From assembly GCF_009866765.1 (NCBI RefSeq), contig NZ_CP019431.1, positions 1,984,001-2,048,000 on the forward strand: DNA of 64,000 bases. Reading direction: 5' to 3'. This document shows, piece by piece, positions 1 to 9,639 of this stretch. The position numbers and the translations under genes were made by a program. A model generated the notes under the pieces. It did no database searches and was not told the origin of the DNA. It saw only the letters and a list, made by a program, of their open reading frames with translations. This stretch comes from Pseudomonas sp. S35. GTDB taxonomy: Bacteria; Pseudomonadota; Gammaproteobacteria; Pseudomonadales; Pseudomonadaceae. The stretch's first letter is position 1. Each line of letters opens with the position of its first letter.

Positions 1-506
1 GCACGCGCCTGGCGGGCCTGGGCAAGGCGGACCTGATCCTGTCAACCGGTGGCGTGTCGGTCGGCGAAGCGGACTTCCTCGGCATCGCCCTGCGTGAAGA
101 GGGCGAGCTGGCCCTGTGGAAGCTGGCGATCAAACCTGGCAAGCCGCTGACGGTCGGGCATTTCCGTGGTGTGCCGGTGATCGGCTTACCGGGCAACCCC
201 GCGTCGACACTGGTGACGTTCGCCCTGTTGGCGCGGCCCTACATCCTGCGCCGCCAAGGCGTGGCAGACGTGGAACCACTGCGTTTCGAAGTCCCGGTGG
301 GGTTTGTCTGGCCCAAACCGGGCAACCGCCGCGAGTATCTGCGTGGGCGCATCGAGCAGGGCAAGGCGATCATCTACCGCAACCAGAGCTCCGGCGTGTT
401 GCGCAGTGCGGCATGGGCCCAGGGGTTTGTGGAAGTGTTGGAAGGGACGACCTTGGAGGTGGGTGATCGGGTCAATTTCATTCCCTTGAGTGACGTCCTG
501 AACTGA
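1..506 (+). CDS. moeA: Molybdopterin molybdenumtransferase, C-terminal part
   Basis: The gene enters from the left edge; the frame is open from base 3 and stops at 504-506, so about 167 residues of the usual ~400 are visible. MoeA inserts molybdate into adenylylated molybdopterin to make molybdenum cofactor in the cytoplasm. The visible part has the end of the MoaB/MogA-like domain, with the pterin-binding motif LSTGGVSVGEADF and the MoeA-typical GLPGNPAST, then the C-terminal beta-barrel domain (domain IV) ending FIPLSDVLN. No frameshift is seen. A strong hairpin lies just after the stop and the next gene is convergent, so this is the end of its transcript. The upstream partners, normally moaB, mobA or moaA, are outside the window. 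Confidence 0.95.
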   Translation, partial: TRLAGLGKADLILSTGGVSVGEADFLGIALREEGELALWKLAIKPGKPLTVGHFRGVPVIGLPGNPASTLVTFALLARPYILRRQGVADVEPLRFEVPVGFVWPKPGNRREYLRGRIEQGKAIIYRNQSSGVLRSAAWAQGFVEVLEGTTLEVGDRVNFIPLSDVLN

Positions 507-514
507 CCACAAAT

Positions 515-552
515 CCAACGGTGGGAGGCGGCTTGCCCCCTCCCACCGTTGG
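515..552. repeat. REP-like perfect hairpin between convergent genes
   Basis: Arms of about 16 bp (CCAACGGTGGGAGG and its complement) enclose the GGCTTGCC core found in the other REP-type palindromes of this window. It lies 9 bases after the moeA stop and 24 before the end of the convergent FlhB-like gene. It could stop transcription from both sides by folding, although no U-tract follows. Confidence 0.7.
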
Positions 553-575
553 ATCTGCCTCTGCCTGACGCTATT

Positions 576-905
576 TCAGTAGTCGTCGCCACGCTCCGTC
601 ACATCCCGCTCCACCGGTCCCGCATCCGGGTCATAGCCCACCGGGAACTTGCCCTTCAATGTCCAGGCAAACGCAATGATCTCGGCAACCGTGCGGTACA
701 ACTCCTCCGGAATACTGTCGCCCAGTTCCATGCGCGCCAATAGCTTCACCAACTCGGCGTTCTCATAGATCGGTACTTCATTTTCCCGCGCCAGCTTCAG
801 GATGGCTTCGGCCAGGGCATCGTCGCCTTTGGCGCTGAGCGTCGGCGCCTGTTGGCCGTCGTACTTGAGGGCGATTGCCTGGCGGGGTGGGGTGGCGTTT
901 TTCAT
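576..905 (-). CDS. FlhB C-terminal domain homologue (type III export switch-like)
   Basis: A 109-residue cytoplasmic protein matching only the C-terminal part of FlhB/YscU, the substrate-specificity switch of flagellar and type III export. The segment starts RQAIALKYDG and continues through the helical region ending VAEIIAFAWTLKG. The four membrane helices of true FlhB and the autocleavage NPTH motif are absent, so it corresponds to the released half of FlhB. Its start overlaps the stop of the FliK-like gene by 4 bp (ATGA), so the two are co-translated. In full flagellar systems FliK contacts FlhB-C to switch export from hook to filament, so the pairing suggests interacting proteins. Whether they act in flagellar assembly is inference; the main flagellar genes are not here. 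Confidence 0.85.
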   Translation of the reverse strand: MKNATPPRQAIALKYDGQQAPTLSAKGDDALAEAILKLARENEVPIYENAELVKLLARMELGDSIPEELYRTVAEIIAFAWTLKGKFPVGYDPDAGPVERDVTERGDDY

Positions 906-2479
906 GCGGTTTCATCCACCCAGCGTTGTTCCAGTCCGGTTTTTGGCCCGCGTGGCGGGGTGCCGAGGTGGCAGTCCAGGTCGCCGACGTTGATCCCCGA
1001 GGTCACCAGCCGCTCGCGCAGGTTGCCCAAATGGCTTTCGATCAAGCTGGCCGTGAAGGGGCGGGTTGCCCACAGCTGGCTGGACAGTTTGCCCTGGGTC
1101 AGTTGCGCCTGGACCTGCAATGGCCCCAGCGGCTCCATATCGAACGCCAGCTCAACGCGCCAGAGCATTTGCTTGGGGTCTTTCCTGTCCTTGCGTTCGG
1201 GCTGGTCCTTGTCCTGCGCCGGTTCCTCGCGCTGGAACTTGACCTGCAACGGCACGATGTCTTGCAGGGTGCGCATGGGGATTTCCAACTGCCAGGTGGT
1301 TTGCAGGCGACCATCGGCGGTGGTGCCGGTTTGTTCCAGACTCGACAGTTGGTGGCTCTGCAAACGGGAAATCGCCCCGGCGGCCAGGCGCAGCAGGTTT
1401 TCCAGGTCACCTTCGCCTTCCAGCTTGGCCATCAGCCGTTCCGGCAGCGGGAAGCCAACCGGTGCCTGTCGTGCGCTGACTTGGCCGAGCGTATTGAGCG
1501 GGCTGCGCACGAAATTCGGCAAGACCTGAGCCAGGGTGTTGGCGGCGAGGATCGCATTCAAGTTGGTGCTGGTCGGCAGGGCCGGCAGCAAGTCGGCGAC
1601 CAGGCGCAGCAGGGCGCCTTTCATGTCCAGGGGCGGCACTTGTGGGTTTTGTCCGGCAAGCAACTTGGCCTCAAGAAACGCCCCGCTGTTCTGGACCACT
1701 TGGGCCAGCACCTTGGGATTGCTCACCTGAGCCAGGTCCGGCAGGGCGGCGAGCAAGCGGTCGGCGGCGGCGCGCAGGTCAGCGGAAGTGCTGTCGCCGC
1801 GGGGCAAGTTTTGCAAGGCGGTAAACACGGCGTCCAGCGAACCCTGGCGACTGTGCTGGGTGGCGAGTTGTTGGGTGACGGCCAATTGATCCTGGCGCCC
1901 GCTCAACGGCACGAAGCTCAAGGTCTGCGCGTTCTGCACCACAGCGCTGAGCAGGCTGCCCACGCGCAGGGGTTGAGGGCTTTCCACGGTCAACGTCGCA
2001 CCGGCCAGGGCATTGTTGAGCACCGTCGCCAGCGAGCGGTAGATCGCCGGTTGTGCGGTGCCCTGGGGCAGCATCTGGGTGGTCAGCACCTTGGCCTGTA
2101 ACAGCGTGCCCACCGGCATCTGGTTGGTGTCGATACGGGTCAGGGCCGCGACATTCGCACTCAAGGCCTGCTGCAAACTCAGGGTCAGGTTGCCCGCCGG
2201 GGTCTGGCTCACCGCCACATTACTGCCCAACGGCAACGGTTGGGCACTGCTGGCTTGCACCAAGGTCTGGCGGCCGCCCTCCAGGGTCAGCTTGAGCAAA
2301 AGCTGAAAGGCTTCACCGCCTTGTTTAAGCGCGATGACTTCGGCGTTCGCAGTTTTTCCCGGGTCGATCAGCCCGATCTGCGGCTCCAGCAGCTTGAGCA
2401 ATTCACCTGCCGCAGGCGCGGGGCTTTGCCCGGTCGTCGGAGTGGGAGGGAGCGTAGGAAGGTTGATCTCGCCGGTCAT
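902..2479 (-). CDS. FliK-like flagellar hook-length control protein
   Basis: 525 residues from ATG at 2479 (protein begins MTGEINLPTLPP); a longer reading from 2530 has no better start. The N-terminal two thirds are rich in Ala, Gln, Leu and Pro with low complexity, as in FliK rulers. The last ~130 residues resemble the Flg_hook domain (WRVELAFDMEPLGPLQVQ, then TASLIESHLGNLRERLVTSG). It overlaps the FlhB-C homologue downstream by 4 bp. The gene lies upstream of and divergent from the ccm operon rather than in a fliE-fliR cluster, so it is probably a second FliK paralogue; Pseudomonas genomes commonly have this pair beside ccmA. The symbol is left empty because function as hook ruler is not shown. 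Confidence 0.8.
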   Translation of the reverse strand: MTGEINLPTLPPTPTTGQSPAPAAGELLKLLEPQIGLIDPGKTANAEVIALKQGGEAFQLLLKLTLEGGRQTLVQASSAQPLPLGSNVAVSQTPAGNLTLSLQQALSANVAALTRIDTNQMPVGTLLQAKVLTTQMLPQGTAQPAIYRSLATVLNNALAGATLTVESPQPLRVGSLLSAVVQNAQTLSFVPLSGRQDQLAVTQQLATQHSRQGSLDAVFTALQNLPRGDSTSADLRAAADRLLAALPDLAQVSNPKVLAQVVQNSGAFLEAKLLAGQNPQVPPLDMKGALLRLVADLLPALPTSTNLNAILAANTLAQVLPNFVRSPLNTLGQVSARQAPVGFPLPERLMAKLEGEGDLENLLRLAAGAISRLQSHQLSSLEQTGTTADGRLQTTWQLEIPMRTLQDIVPLQVKFQREEPAQDKDQPERKDRKDPKQMLWRVELAFDMEPLGPLQVQAQLTQGKLSSQLWATRPFTASLIESHLGNLRERLVTSGINVGDLDCHLGTPPRGPKTGLEQRWVDETA

Positions 2480-2508
2480 CGTGCGCATCGTCTCTGGGGA
2501 AATTGCCC

Positions 2509-2537
2509 TCTTTAGCGTAGGGCATCGCATGTATAAT
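2509..2537 (+). promoter_or_regulatory. Candidate sigma-70 promoter for the ccm operon
   Basis: A perfect TATAAT at 2532-2537 is preceded by TG and, 17 bases further upstream, by a poor -35 (TCTTTA, 2509-2514). It lies about 140 bp before the TTG start of ccmA and just outside the fliK-like start. The -10 match is direct; its use is inferred. Confidence 0.45.
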
Positions 2538-2679
2538 GCCGCCCGTCTGCAACGAGAGCGGTAAAAACCTCACAACTATTTGATCCAGCTCTCTAAAACC
2601 GGTCGCCAAAGCCGTTATTGTGCTTCTTTCTATAACGGCCGCTGCACCGCCGACTTGAACCGTAAAGGCCCGCGATCTC

Positions 2680-3315
2680 TTGACCAGCCCTCTTCTTGAA
2701 GCCGTAGCGCTTGCCTGTGAACGCGACCTGCGCCTGCTGTTCGAACATCTCGAGCTGCGGCTGGCGGGCGGCGATATGGTGCAGGTCAGCGGGCCCAACG
2801 GGAGCGGCAAGACCAGTTTGCTGCGCCTGCTGGCCGGCTTGATGCAACCCACGGCCGGCGAAGTGCGGCTCAACGGCAAACCCCTCAGCGAACAGCGCGC
2901 CACGCTGGCCCGCAACCTGATCTGGATCGGCCACGCCGCCGGTATCAAGGATGTGCTCACCGCCGAAGAAAACCTCAGCTGGCTCAGCGCCCTGCATCAT
3001 CGGGCCTGCCGCGACGCCATCTGGCAGGCGCTGGCTTCTGTGGGCCTCAAGGGCTTTGAAGACGTTCCCTGTCACACCTTGTCTGCCGGCCAACAGCGCC
3101 GCGTGGCCCTGGCGCGCCTGTACTTGCCGGGCCCGCCGCTGTGGATTCTCGACGAGCCCTTCACCGCCCTGGACAAGCAAGGCGTCGCCCAATTGGAAGA
3201 GCACCTGGCGCGGCATTGCGAGCAGGGCGGAAGCGTGTTGCTCACCACCCACCACACCCTGGCCCGGCGGCCTGCCGGTTACCGTGACCTGGACCTGGGT
3301 CGGTGGGCGGCATGA
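2680..3315 (+). CDS. ccmA: Heme exporter ATP-binding protein CcmA
   Basis: First gene of the cytochrome c maturation (system I) operon. CcmA is the cytoplasmic ATPase of CcmAB, which drives release of holo-CcmE from CcmCD. The 211 residues contain Walker A GPNGSGKT (38-45), the ABC signature LSAGQ (134-138) and Walker B LWILDEP (154-160). The reading frame begins with TTG at 2680 ([11 protein letters not shown]); no ATG or GTG lies closer to a sensible N terminus. It overlaps ccmB by the ATGA at 3312-3315. A non-ATG start may keep expression low relative to downstream genes, but this is a guess. Confidence 0.96.
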   Translation: MTSPLLEAVALACERDLRLLFEHLELRLAGGDMVQVSGPNGSGKTSLLRLLAGLMQPTAGEVRLNGKPLSEQRATLARNLIWIGHAAGIKDVLTAEENLSWLSALHHRACRDAIWQALASVGLKGFEDVPCHTLSAGQQRRVALARLYLPGPPLWILDEPFTALDKQGVAQLEEHLARHCEQGGSVLLTTHHTLARRPAGYRDLDLGRWAA

Positions 3316-3980
3316 GTGTGTTCGCCCTGCTGGTCGCCCGCGAAGCGCGGCTGTTGTGCCGTCGCCCGGCCGAACTGGCCAACCCGCTGGTGTTCTTCGC
3401 CATTGTGATCGCGCTGTTCCCGTTGGCGGTCGGTCCCGAGACTAAACTGTTGCAAACCTTGTCACCGGGACTGGTGTGGGTGGCGGCACTTTTATCGGTT
3501 CTGCTCTCGCTGGATGGGCTGTTTCGCAGTGATTTCGAAGACGGTTCACTTGAACAGTGGGTCCTTTCGTCGCACCCTCTGCCACTTCTGGTACTGGCCA
3601 AGGTGCTGGCACACTGGGTTTTTTCCGGCCTGGCGCTAGTCTTGCTCTCGCCGCTGTTGGCGATGATGCTGGGCTTGCCCGTTGAATGCCTGCCGGTACT
3701 GCTTCTGTCCTTGTTACTCGGCACGCCAGTGCTCAGCCTGTTGGGGGCTGTGGGCGCAGCGTTGACCGTCGGTTTGAAGCGCGGTGGCCTGCTGCTGGCC
3801 CTGTTGATTCTGCCTTTGTACATCCCGGTACTGATCCTTGGCAGCGGCGCTTTGCAGGCCGCGCTCATGGGCATGCCGGCGACCGGTTACCTCCTGTGGC
3901 TTGGTAGCCTGACCGCCCTGGCGGTAACCCTGACACCCTTTGCTATAGCCGCCGGCCTGAAGATCAGCGTCGGTGAATAA
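3312..3980 (+). CDS. ccmB: Heme exporter membrane subunit CcmB
   Basis: 222 residues from ATG at 3312 ([15 protein letters not shown]), translationally coupled to ccmA by a 4-bp overlap. About six hydrophobic segments fit the inner-membrane permease of the CcmAB transporter. Family features are the N-terminal [17 protein letters not shown] and the motif [20 protein letters not shown]. Its length matches the family (about 220). The ORF could be read from 3303, but that would deepen the overlap with ccmA without a ribosome site. Confidence 0.95.
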   Translation: MSVFALLVAREARLLCRRPAELANPLVFFAIVIALFPLAVGPETKLLQTLSPGLVWVAALLSVLLSLDGLFRSDFEDGSLEQWVLSSHPLPLLVLAKVLAHWVFSGLALVLLSPLLAMMLGLPVECLPVLLLSLLLGTPVLSLLGAVGAALTVGLKRGGLLLALLILPLYIPVLILGSGALQAALMGMPATGYLLWLGSLTALAVTLTPFAIAAGLKISVGE

Positions 3981-4064
3981 TGAGGTCTGACCCAGCGTTA
4001 CACGCTGAGTCAGTAAAGACCCTACGCTTCTCGCCATGACGCGAAGCAACCGTGAGAAACAGCA

Positions 4065-4820
4065 ATGAACTGGACCTGGTTTCACAAGCTCGGCTCGCCC
4101 AAATGGTTCTACGGCATCAGCGGCAAGCTGCTGCCGTGGTTGAGTATCGCCGCGGTGTTGCTGATCGGCGTCGGCCTGGTCTGGGGCCTGGCCTTCGCCC
4201 CGCCGGATTACCAGCAAGGCAACAGCTTTCGCATCATCTATATCCACGTGCCCGCCGCGATGCTCGCCCAGTCCTGCTACGTGATGCTGGCGGTGTGCGG
4301 CATTGTCGGCCTGGTGTGGAAGATGAAGCTGGCGGACGTGGCCCTGCAATGCGCCGCGCCCATCGGCGCGTGGATGACCGCCGTGGCGCTGGTCACCGGT
4401 GCGATCTGGGGCAAACCCACCTGGGGTTCGTGGTGGGTGTGGGATGCGCGACTAACGTCCATGTTGATCCTGCTGTTCCTGTACTTCGGTCTGATTGCCC
4501 TGGGCAACGCGATCAGTAATCGTGACAGCGCCGCCAAGGCCTGCGCGGTGTTGGCGATTGTCGGCGTGATCAACATCCCGATCATCAAATACTCGGTGGA
4601 GTGGTGGAACACCCTGCACCAGGGCGCCACCTTCACCCTCACCGAAAAGCCGGCGATGCCGGTGCAAATGTGGGCGCCACTGTTGTTGATGGTGCTGGGG
4701 TTCTATTGCTTCTTCGGTGCCGTGCTGCTGATGCGCATGCGCCTCGAAGTGCTCAAGCGTGAAGCCCGCGCCAGTTGGGTCAAGGCCGAAGTACACAGCA
4801 GCCTGGGAGCGCGTGGATGA
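4065..4820 (+). CDS. ccmC: Heme handling protein CcmC
   Basis: 251-residue six-helix inner-membrane protein that presents heme to CcmE. The tryptophan-rich heme-binding motif WGSWWVWD lies at residues 120-127 in a periplasmic loop. The two axial histidines of the family correspond to H61 (YIHVPAAM) and H185 (NTLHQGAT). It follows ccmB after 84 bp and overlaps ccmD by 4 bp at 4817-4820. Confidence 0.96.
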   Translation: MNWTWFHKLGSPKWFYGISGKLLPWLSIAAVLLIGVGLVWGLAFAPPDYQQGNSFRIIYIHVPAAMLAQSCYVMLAVCGIVGLVWKMKLADVALQCAAPIGAWMTAVALVTGAIWGKPTWGSWWVWDARLTSMLILLFLYFGLIALGNAISNRDSAAKACAVLAIVGVINIPIIKYSVEWWNTLHQGATFTLTEKPAMPVQMWAPLLLMVLGFYCFFGAVLLMRMRLEVLKREARASWVKAEVHSSLGARG

Positions 4821-4993
4821 GTTTTGCTTCTTTCAGCGAGTTTTTCGCGATGGGCCACCACGGCCTGTATGTCTGGACGGCCTATGGCATCTGCCTGGCG
4901 GTGCTGGCCCTCAACGTCGCCGCGCCGATCCTGGCCCGCAAGCGTTACCTGCAACAAGAGGCGCGTCGTCTGCGCCGGGAGACCGAAAAGTGA
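4817..4993 (+). CDS. ccmD: Heme exporter small subunit CcmD
   Basis: 58 residues from ATG at 4817, a small single-pass membrane protein that stabilises CcmC-CcmE. The sequence opens [20 protein letters not shown], the usual CcmD N terminus, followed by one membrane helix and a basic tail ([16 protein letters not shown]). It overlaps both neighbours by 4 bp. Confidence 0.93.
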   Translation: MSFASFSEFFAMGHHGLYVWTAYGICLAVLALNVAAPILARKRYLQQEARRLRRETEK

Positions 4994-5445
4994 ATCCGCT
5001 GCGTAGAAAACGTCTGTTGATCATCCTGGCCATCATGGCCGGCGTCGGCATTGCCGTAGCCCTGGCCCTGAGCGCACTGCAACAGAACATCAACCTGTTC
5101 TACACCCCGACGCAGATCGCCAATGGCGAAGCGCCTGTCGATACGCGCATCCGCGCCGGCGGCATGGTCGAGAAGGGTTCGTTGAAGCGTTCCGGCGATT
5201 CCCTCGACGTGACCTTCGTGGTCACCGATTTCAACAAGGCCGTGACCATCACCTACCGCGGCATCCTCCCGGACCTGTTCCGCGAAGGCCAGGGCATCGT
5301 CGCCCTGGGCAAGCTCAATGCCCAAGGCGTGGTGGTGGCCGATGAAGTGCTGGCCAAGCACGATGAGAAATACATGCCGCCGGAAGTGACCAAGGCGTTG
5401 AAAGAAAGCGGCCAGTCCGCACCCACCCCTGCCAAGGAGGGCTGA
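4990..5445 (+). CDS. ccmE: Cytochrome c-type biogenesis heme chaperone CcmE
   Basis: 151 residues starting with GTG at 4990, which overlaps the ccmD stop. A single N-terminal anchor is followed by a periplasmic OB-fold domain. CcmE binds heme covalently and carries it to CcmF; the heme histidine is H124 and the conserved tyrosine Y128, in [12 protein letters not shown]. The C-terminal tail is flexible (Ser, Pro, Ala, Lys). The start is set by the overlap and by alignment of NPLRRKRL with the family N terminus. Confidence 0.96.
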   Translation: MNPLRRKRLLIILAIMAGVGIAVALALSALQQNINLFYTPTQIANGEAPVDTRIRAGGMVEKGSLKRSGDSLDVTFVVTDFNKAVTITYRGILPDLFREGQGIVALGKLNAQGVVVADEVLAKHDEKYMPPEVTKALKESGQSAPTPAKEG

Positions 5446-5448
5446 GCG

Positions 5449-7437
5449 ATGACGTCCGCACTGTTTATTCCAGAACTCGGCCAGTTGGCGATGATCCTCG
5501 CCCTGTGCTTTGCCATCGTGCAGGCCGTGGTACCGTTGCTCGGCGCCTGGCGTGGTGACCGCCTGTGGATGAGCCTGGCGCAACCTGCTGCCTGGGGCCA
5601 GTTCGCCTTCCTGCTGTTCGCGTTTGGTTGCCTGACCTATGCCTTCATGACCGACGATTTTTCTGTCGGCTACGTGGCCAACAACTCCAACACCGCGCTG
5701 CCGTGGTACTACAAGTTCAGTGCCGTGTGGGGCGCCCACGAAGGTTCGTTGCTGCTGTGGGCGTTGATCCTCGGCGGCTGGACCTTTGCGGTGTCGGTGT
5801 TCTCGCGCCAGTTGCCGCAAGTGATGCTGGCGCGGGTGCTGGCGGTGATGGGCATGATCAGCATCGGCTTTTTGCTGTTCCTGATCATGACCTCCAACCC
5901 GTTCAGCCGCATCCTGCCGCAGATTCCTACGGACGGGCATGACCTCAACCCGCTGTTGCAGGATATCGGCCTGATCGTGCACCCGCCGATGCTCTACATG
6001 GGCTATGTCGGTTTCTCCGTGGCGTTCGCGTTTGCCATCGCCGCCTTGCTGGGCGGGCGTCTGGATGCTGCATGGGCCCGCTGGTCGCGGCCGTGGACCA
6101 TCGTCGCCTGGGCCTTCCTCGGCATTGGCATTACGTTGGGTTCGTGGTGGGCCTACTACGAACTCGGCTGGGGCGGCTGGTGGTTCTGGGACCCGGTGGA
6201 AAACGCCTCGTTCATGCCTTGGCTGGTGGGTACGGCGCTGATTCACTCGCTGGCCGTCACCGAAAAACGCGGCGTGTTCAAAAGCTGGACCGTACTGCTG
6301 GCCATCGCCGCATTTTCCCTCAGCCTGCTCGGCACCTTCCTTGTGCGTTCGGGCGTATTGACCTCAGTGCATGCGTTTGCGTCCGACCCGGAGCGCGGCG
6401 TGTTCATCCTGATCTTCCTGCTGTTTGTGGTCGGCGGCTCCCTGACCCTGTTCGCCCTGCGTGCGCCGGTGGTCAAGAGCCAGGTCGGCTTCAACCTGTG
6501 GTCGCGGGAAACCCTGCTGCTGGGCAATAACCTGGTGCTGGTGGTGGCCGCGTCGATGATCCTGCTCGGCACCTTGTACCCGCTGGTGCTGGATGCCCTG
6601 AGCGGCGCCAAGCTGTCCGTCGGCCCGCCGTACTTCAACGCGTTGTTTATCCCGTTGATGGGCCTGTTGATGGTGGTGATGGCGGTCGGCATGCTGGTGC
6701 GCTGGAAAGACACACCGGTGAAATGGCTGGCGGGCATGCTGATGCCGGTTCTGCTGGGCAGCGTTGCCCTGGCGGTCATCGCCGGGCTTGCCTATGGCGA
6801 CTTCAACTGGGCGGTGCTTGCCACTTTCCTGCTGGCGGCCTGGGTGTTGCTGGCCGGTGTGCGCGACATCTTCGACAAGACTCGCCACAAAGGTTTGATC
6901 AAAGGCCTGCCGACGCTGACCCGCAGTTACTGGGGCATGCAGATCGCCCATATCGGCATCGCCGTGTGCGCCCTGGGCGTGGTGCTCTCCAGCCAGAACA
7001 GCGCCGAACGCGACCTGCGCCTGGCGCCGGGCGAGTCGATGGACCTGGCCGGTTACCAGTTCATCTTTGAGGGCGCCAAGCACTTTGAAGGGCCGAACTT
7101 CACGTCGGACAAAGGCACCGTGCGGGTCGTGCGCAATGGCAAGGAAATCGCCGTGCTGCACCCGGAAAAACGCCTCTACACCGTGCAGAGCTCAATGATG
7201 ACCGAAGCCGGGATCGACGCAGGTTTCACCCGTGACCTCTACGTGGCATTGGGCGAACCGCTGGGCGAAGGCGCCTGGGCTGTGCGCGTGCATGTGAAAC
7301 CGTTTGTGCGCTGGATCTGGTTCGGCGGCTTGCTCACCGGCTTTGGTGGTTTGCTGGCTGCGCTGGACCGGCGTTATCGGGTCAAGGTCAAGAGCCGGGT
7401 GCGTGAAGCCCTCGGTCTGCAAGGAGCGCCGGTATGA
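5449..7437 (+). CDS. ccmF: Cytochrome c heme lyase subunit CcmF
   Basis: 662-residue polytopic inner-membrane protein, the core of the heme lyase that attaches heme to apocytochrome c with CcmH and CcmI. The tryptophan-rich motif GWWFWDPVE sits at about residues 243-251, and WGAHEGSLLLW precedes it near residue 94. Conserved histidines lie in the segments IVHPPMLYMG and ALIHSLAV. The length is typical (about 650). Three bases separate it from ccmE, and its end overlaps ccmG by 4 bp. Confidence 0.97.
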   Translation: MTSALFIPELGQLAMILALCFAIVQAVVPLLGAWRGDRLWMSLAQPAAWGQFAFLLFAFGCLTYAFMTDDFSVGYVANNSNTALPWYYKFSAVWGAHEGSLLLWALILGGWTFAVSVFSRQLPQVMLARVLAVMGMISIGFLLFLIMTSNPFSRILPQIPTDGHDLNPLLQDIGLIVHPPMLYMGYVGFSVAFAFAIAALLGGRLDAAWARWSRPWTIVAWAFLGIGITLGSWWAYYELGWGGWWFWDPVENASFMPWLVGTALIHSLAVTEKRGVFKSWTVLLAIAAFSLSLLGTFLVRSGVLTSVHAFASDPERGVFILIFLLFVVGGSLTLFALRAPVVKSQVGFNLWSRETLLLGNNLVLVVAASMILLGTLYPLVLDALSGAKLSVGPPYFNALFIPLMGLLMVVMAVGMLVRWKDTPVKWLAGMLMPVLLGSVALAVIAGLAYGDFNWAVLATFLLAAWVLLAGVRDIFDKTRHKGLIKGLPTLTRSYWGMQIAHIGIAVCALGVVLSSQNSAERDLRLAPGESMDLAGYQFIFEGAKHFEGPNFTSDKGTVRVVRNGKEIAVLHPEKRLYTVQSSMMTEAGIDAGFTRDLYVALGEPLGEGAWAVRVHVKPFVRWIWFGGLLTGFGGLLAALDRRYRVKVKSRVREALGLQGAPV

Positions 7438-7970
7438 AGCGTTGGTTGATGGTGTTGCCGCTGGCGTTGTTCCTGGTGGTGGCGGTGTTCCTGTATCGCG
7501 GCCTGTACCTGGACCCGGCCGAGTTGCCTTCGGCGATGATCGGCAAGCCGTTCCCCGAGTTCTCGCTGTCGAACGTGCAAGGCGACAAGACGCTGACCCG
7601 CGCCGACCTGCTGGGCAAACCGGCGCTGGTCAACGTGTGGGGCACCTGGTGCATCTCCTGCCGCGTCGAACACCCGGTGCTCAACAAACTGGCCGAGAAG
7701 GGCGTGGTGATCTACGGCATCAACTACAAGGACGACAATGCAGCGGCCTTGAAATGGCTCGCCGAGTTCCACAACCCGTACCAACTGGATATCCGCGATG
7801 AAGACGGCAACCTGGGGTTGAACCTCGGCGTGTATGGCGCCCCGGAAACCTTCTTTATCGATGCCAAGGGCGTGATCCGCGACAAGTACGTCGGTGTGAT
7901 CGACGAAGTGGTCTGGCGCGAACAACTGGCCGCCAAGTACCAGGCGCTGGTCGATGAGGCCAAACCATGA
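7434..7970 (+). CDS. ccmG: Thiol:disulfide interchange protein CcmG/DsbE
   Basis: 178 residues: an N-terminal membrane anchor (residues about 4-22) and a periplasmic thioredoxin fold with the active site WCISC (C73, C76) in the context VNVWGTWC. It keeps the CXXCH cysteines of apocytochrome c reduced for heme attachment. The family motif GVYGAPETFFIDAKG is present. It overlaps ccmF and ccmH by 4 bp on each side. Confidence 0.96.
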   Translation: MKRWLMVLPLALFLVVAVFLYRGLYLDPAELPSAMIGKPFPEFSLSNVQGDKTLTRADLLGKPALVNVWGTWCISCRVEHPVLNKLAEKGVVIYGINYKDDNAAALKWLAEFHNPYQLDIRDEDGNLGLNLGVYGAPETFFIDAKGVIRDKYVGVIDEVVWREQLAAKYQALVDEAKP

Positions 7971-8440
7971 AGCGTCTGTTAGCCGCTGCCGTGCTGGCGC
8001 TTGGACTGGCCGGCGTCGCCCACGCCGCCATCGACACCTACGAGTTCGCCAAGGACGGTGACCGCGAGCGTTTTCGCGAACTGACCAAGGAACTGCGCTG
8101 CCCCAAGTGCCAGAACCAGGACATCGCCGACTCCAACGCGCCCATCGCCGCCGACCTGCGCAAAGAGATTTTCCGCATGCTCGGGGAGGGCAAGGACAAC
8201 CAGGAGATCATCGACTTCATGGTCGACCGCTACGGTGATTTCGTGCGCTACAAACCGGCCCTCACCGGCAAGACCGCGCTGCTCTGGTTCGGCCCCGCCG
8301 GGCTGTTGCTGGCGGGTGTGGTGGTGATGGCGGTGATCGTTCGGCGGCGCCGTGCCGCGCCGACCGACGGTTCCGATGCGCTGTCCCCCGAAGAGCGTAA
8401 ACGCCTCGACCAATTGCTGGACACCAAGACTGATGATTGA
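7967..8440 (+). CDS. ccmH: Cytochrome c-type biogenesis protein CcmH
   Basis: 157 residues with a signal peptide (cut near AHA-A), the redox motif LRCPKCQ (C45, C48) in a small periplasmic helical domain, one membrane helix ([20 protein letters not shown]) and a short basic cytoplasmic tail. This is the short CcmH; the TPR part found fused in E. coli CcmH is the separate ccmI gene here. It shuttles electrons between CcmG and apocytochrome c. The last 8 bases overlap ccmI. Confidence 0.95.
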   Translation: MKRLLAAAVLALGLAGVAHAAIDTYEFAKDGDRERFRELTKELRCPKCQNQDIADSNAPIAADLRKEIFRMLGEGKDNQEIIDFMVDRYGDFVRYKPALTGKTALLWFGPAGLLLAGVVVMAVIVRRRRAAPTDGSDALSPEERKRLDQLLDTKTDD

Positions 8441-9623
8441 TTTCTGGCTCGCAGCCGGCTTGCTGCTTCTGATTGCCCTGAGTTTCCTATTGATCCCTGT
8501 GTTGCGCGGCCGCCGTGCCCAGCGCGAAGAGGATCGCACCGCGCTGAACGTGGCGCTGTATCAAGAACGCGTCGCCGAGTTGCAAGTGCAGCAGGACGAA
8601 GGCGTGCTCAACGCCGCGCAACTCGACACCGGTCGCGCCGAAGCTGCCCGCGAACTGTTGGCTGATACCGAGGGCGTCGAAAAACCCCGCGAATCGCGCC
8701 TGGGCAAACCGCTGCCGTTGCTCGCTGCCGTCCTCGTCCCGGTACTCGGCCTTAGCCTGTACCTGCACTTTGGCGCCAGTGACAAAGTCGAACTGACCCG
8801 CGAATTCTCCCAGCCACCGGTGTCTATCGAAGACATGACCCGTCGCCTGGAACGCGCCGCTGCCGCGCAGCCGGATTCGGCGCAGGGCCTGTACTTCCTC
8901 GGTCGCGCCTACATGGCCCAGGACCGTCCGGTCGATGCGGCCAACATCTTCGAACGCACCGTCGCGTTGGCTGGCCGCCAGCCGGAGCTGCTTGGCCAGT
9001 GGGCCCAGGCGCAATACTTTGCCGACAATAAGCAGTGGTCGCCCAAGATCCAGGCGTTGACTGACGAAGCCCTGAAGCTGGACCCGAAGGAAGTCACCAG
9101 CCTCGGCCTGCTGGGCATCGCCGCCTTTGAAGGCAAACGCTATCAGGAGGCGATCGACTACTGGACCCGCCTGTTGGCCCAATTGCCACCGCAAGACAGC
9201 TCCCGTGCGGCCCTGCAAGGCGGCATCGACCGGGCCGCGCAAAGCCTGAAGGAGAGCGGGGGCGTTGTCGCTCAAGCGCCTAAGGCGATGCTTAAAGTGC
9301 GCGTGGATTTATCCGCCGACGTGAAGGCCAAATCCCTGCCCACCGACAGCGTGTTCATCTTCGCCCGCGCCGTCAGCGGCCCGCCAGCGCCGTTGGCGGC
9401 CAAGCGCGTAACCGTCGCCGACCTGCCGGTCACCGTCGAGCTGGGCGATGCCGACGCGATGATGCCGCAGTTGAAACTGTCGAACTTCCCCGAAGTCCAA
9501 CTGGTTGCGCGCTTATCCCGGGCCGGTCTTCCGACTGCCGGCGAGTGGATCGGCCGCAGCCAACCCCTGGCCAGCAGCACCACTGCGGTGCAACAGCTGA
9601 CCATCGACAGTCCGGACAAGTAA
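8433..9623 (+). CDS. ccmI: Cytochrome c biogenesis apocytochrome chaperone CcmI
   Basis: 396 residues from ATG at 8433 ([16 protein letters not shown]), overlapping ccmH by 8 bp. Two N-terminal membrane helices flank a cytoplasmic loop with a coiled-coil ([15 protein letters not shown]), and the periplasmic part has TPR repeats ([26 protein letters not shown]). The last ~110 residues form the beta-rich CcmI/CycH C-terminal domain. It binds the C terminus of apocytochrome c and presents it to CcmFH. It is the last ccm gene; a lipoprotein gene follows after 16 bases. Confidence 0.93.
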   Translation: MIDFWLAAGLLLLIALSFLLIPVLRGRRAQREEDRTALNVALYQERVAELQVQQDEGVLNAAQLDTGRAEAARELLADTEGVEKPRESRLGKPLPLLAAVLVPVLGLSLYLHFGASDKVELTREFSQPPVSIEDMTRRLERAAAAQPDSAQGLYFLGRAYMAQDRPVDAANIFERTVALAGRQPELLGQWAQAQYFADNKQWSPKIQALTDEALKLDPKEVTSLGLLGIAAFEGKRYQEAIDYWTRLLAQLPPQDSSRAALQGGIDRAAQSLKESGGVVAQAPKAMLKVRVDLSADVKAKSLPTDSVFIFARAVSGPPAPLAAKRVTVADLPVTVELGDADAMMPQLKLSNFPEVQLVARLSRAGLPTAGEWIGRSQPLASSTTAVQQLTIDSPDK

Positions 9624-9639
9624 TCTTGAGGAAGCGCCC

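Noticed and set aside
4945..6246. A 433-codon minus-strand frame opposite ccmE and ccmF
   Set aside because: Antisense to heme-maturation genes with all conserved motifs; the protein is an Arg/Gln/His-rich shadow.
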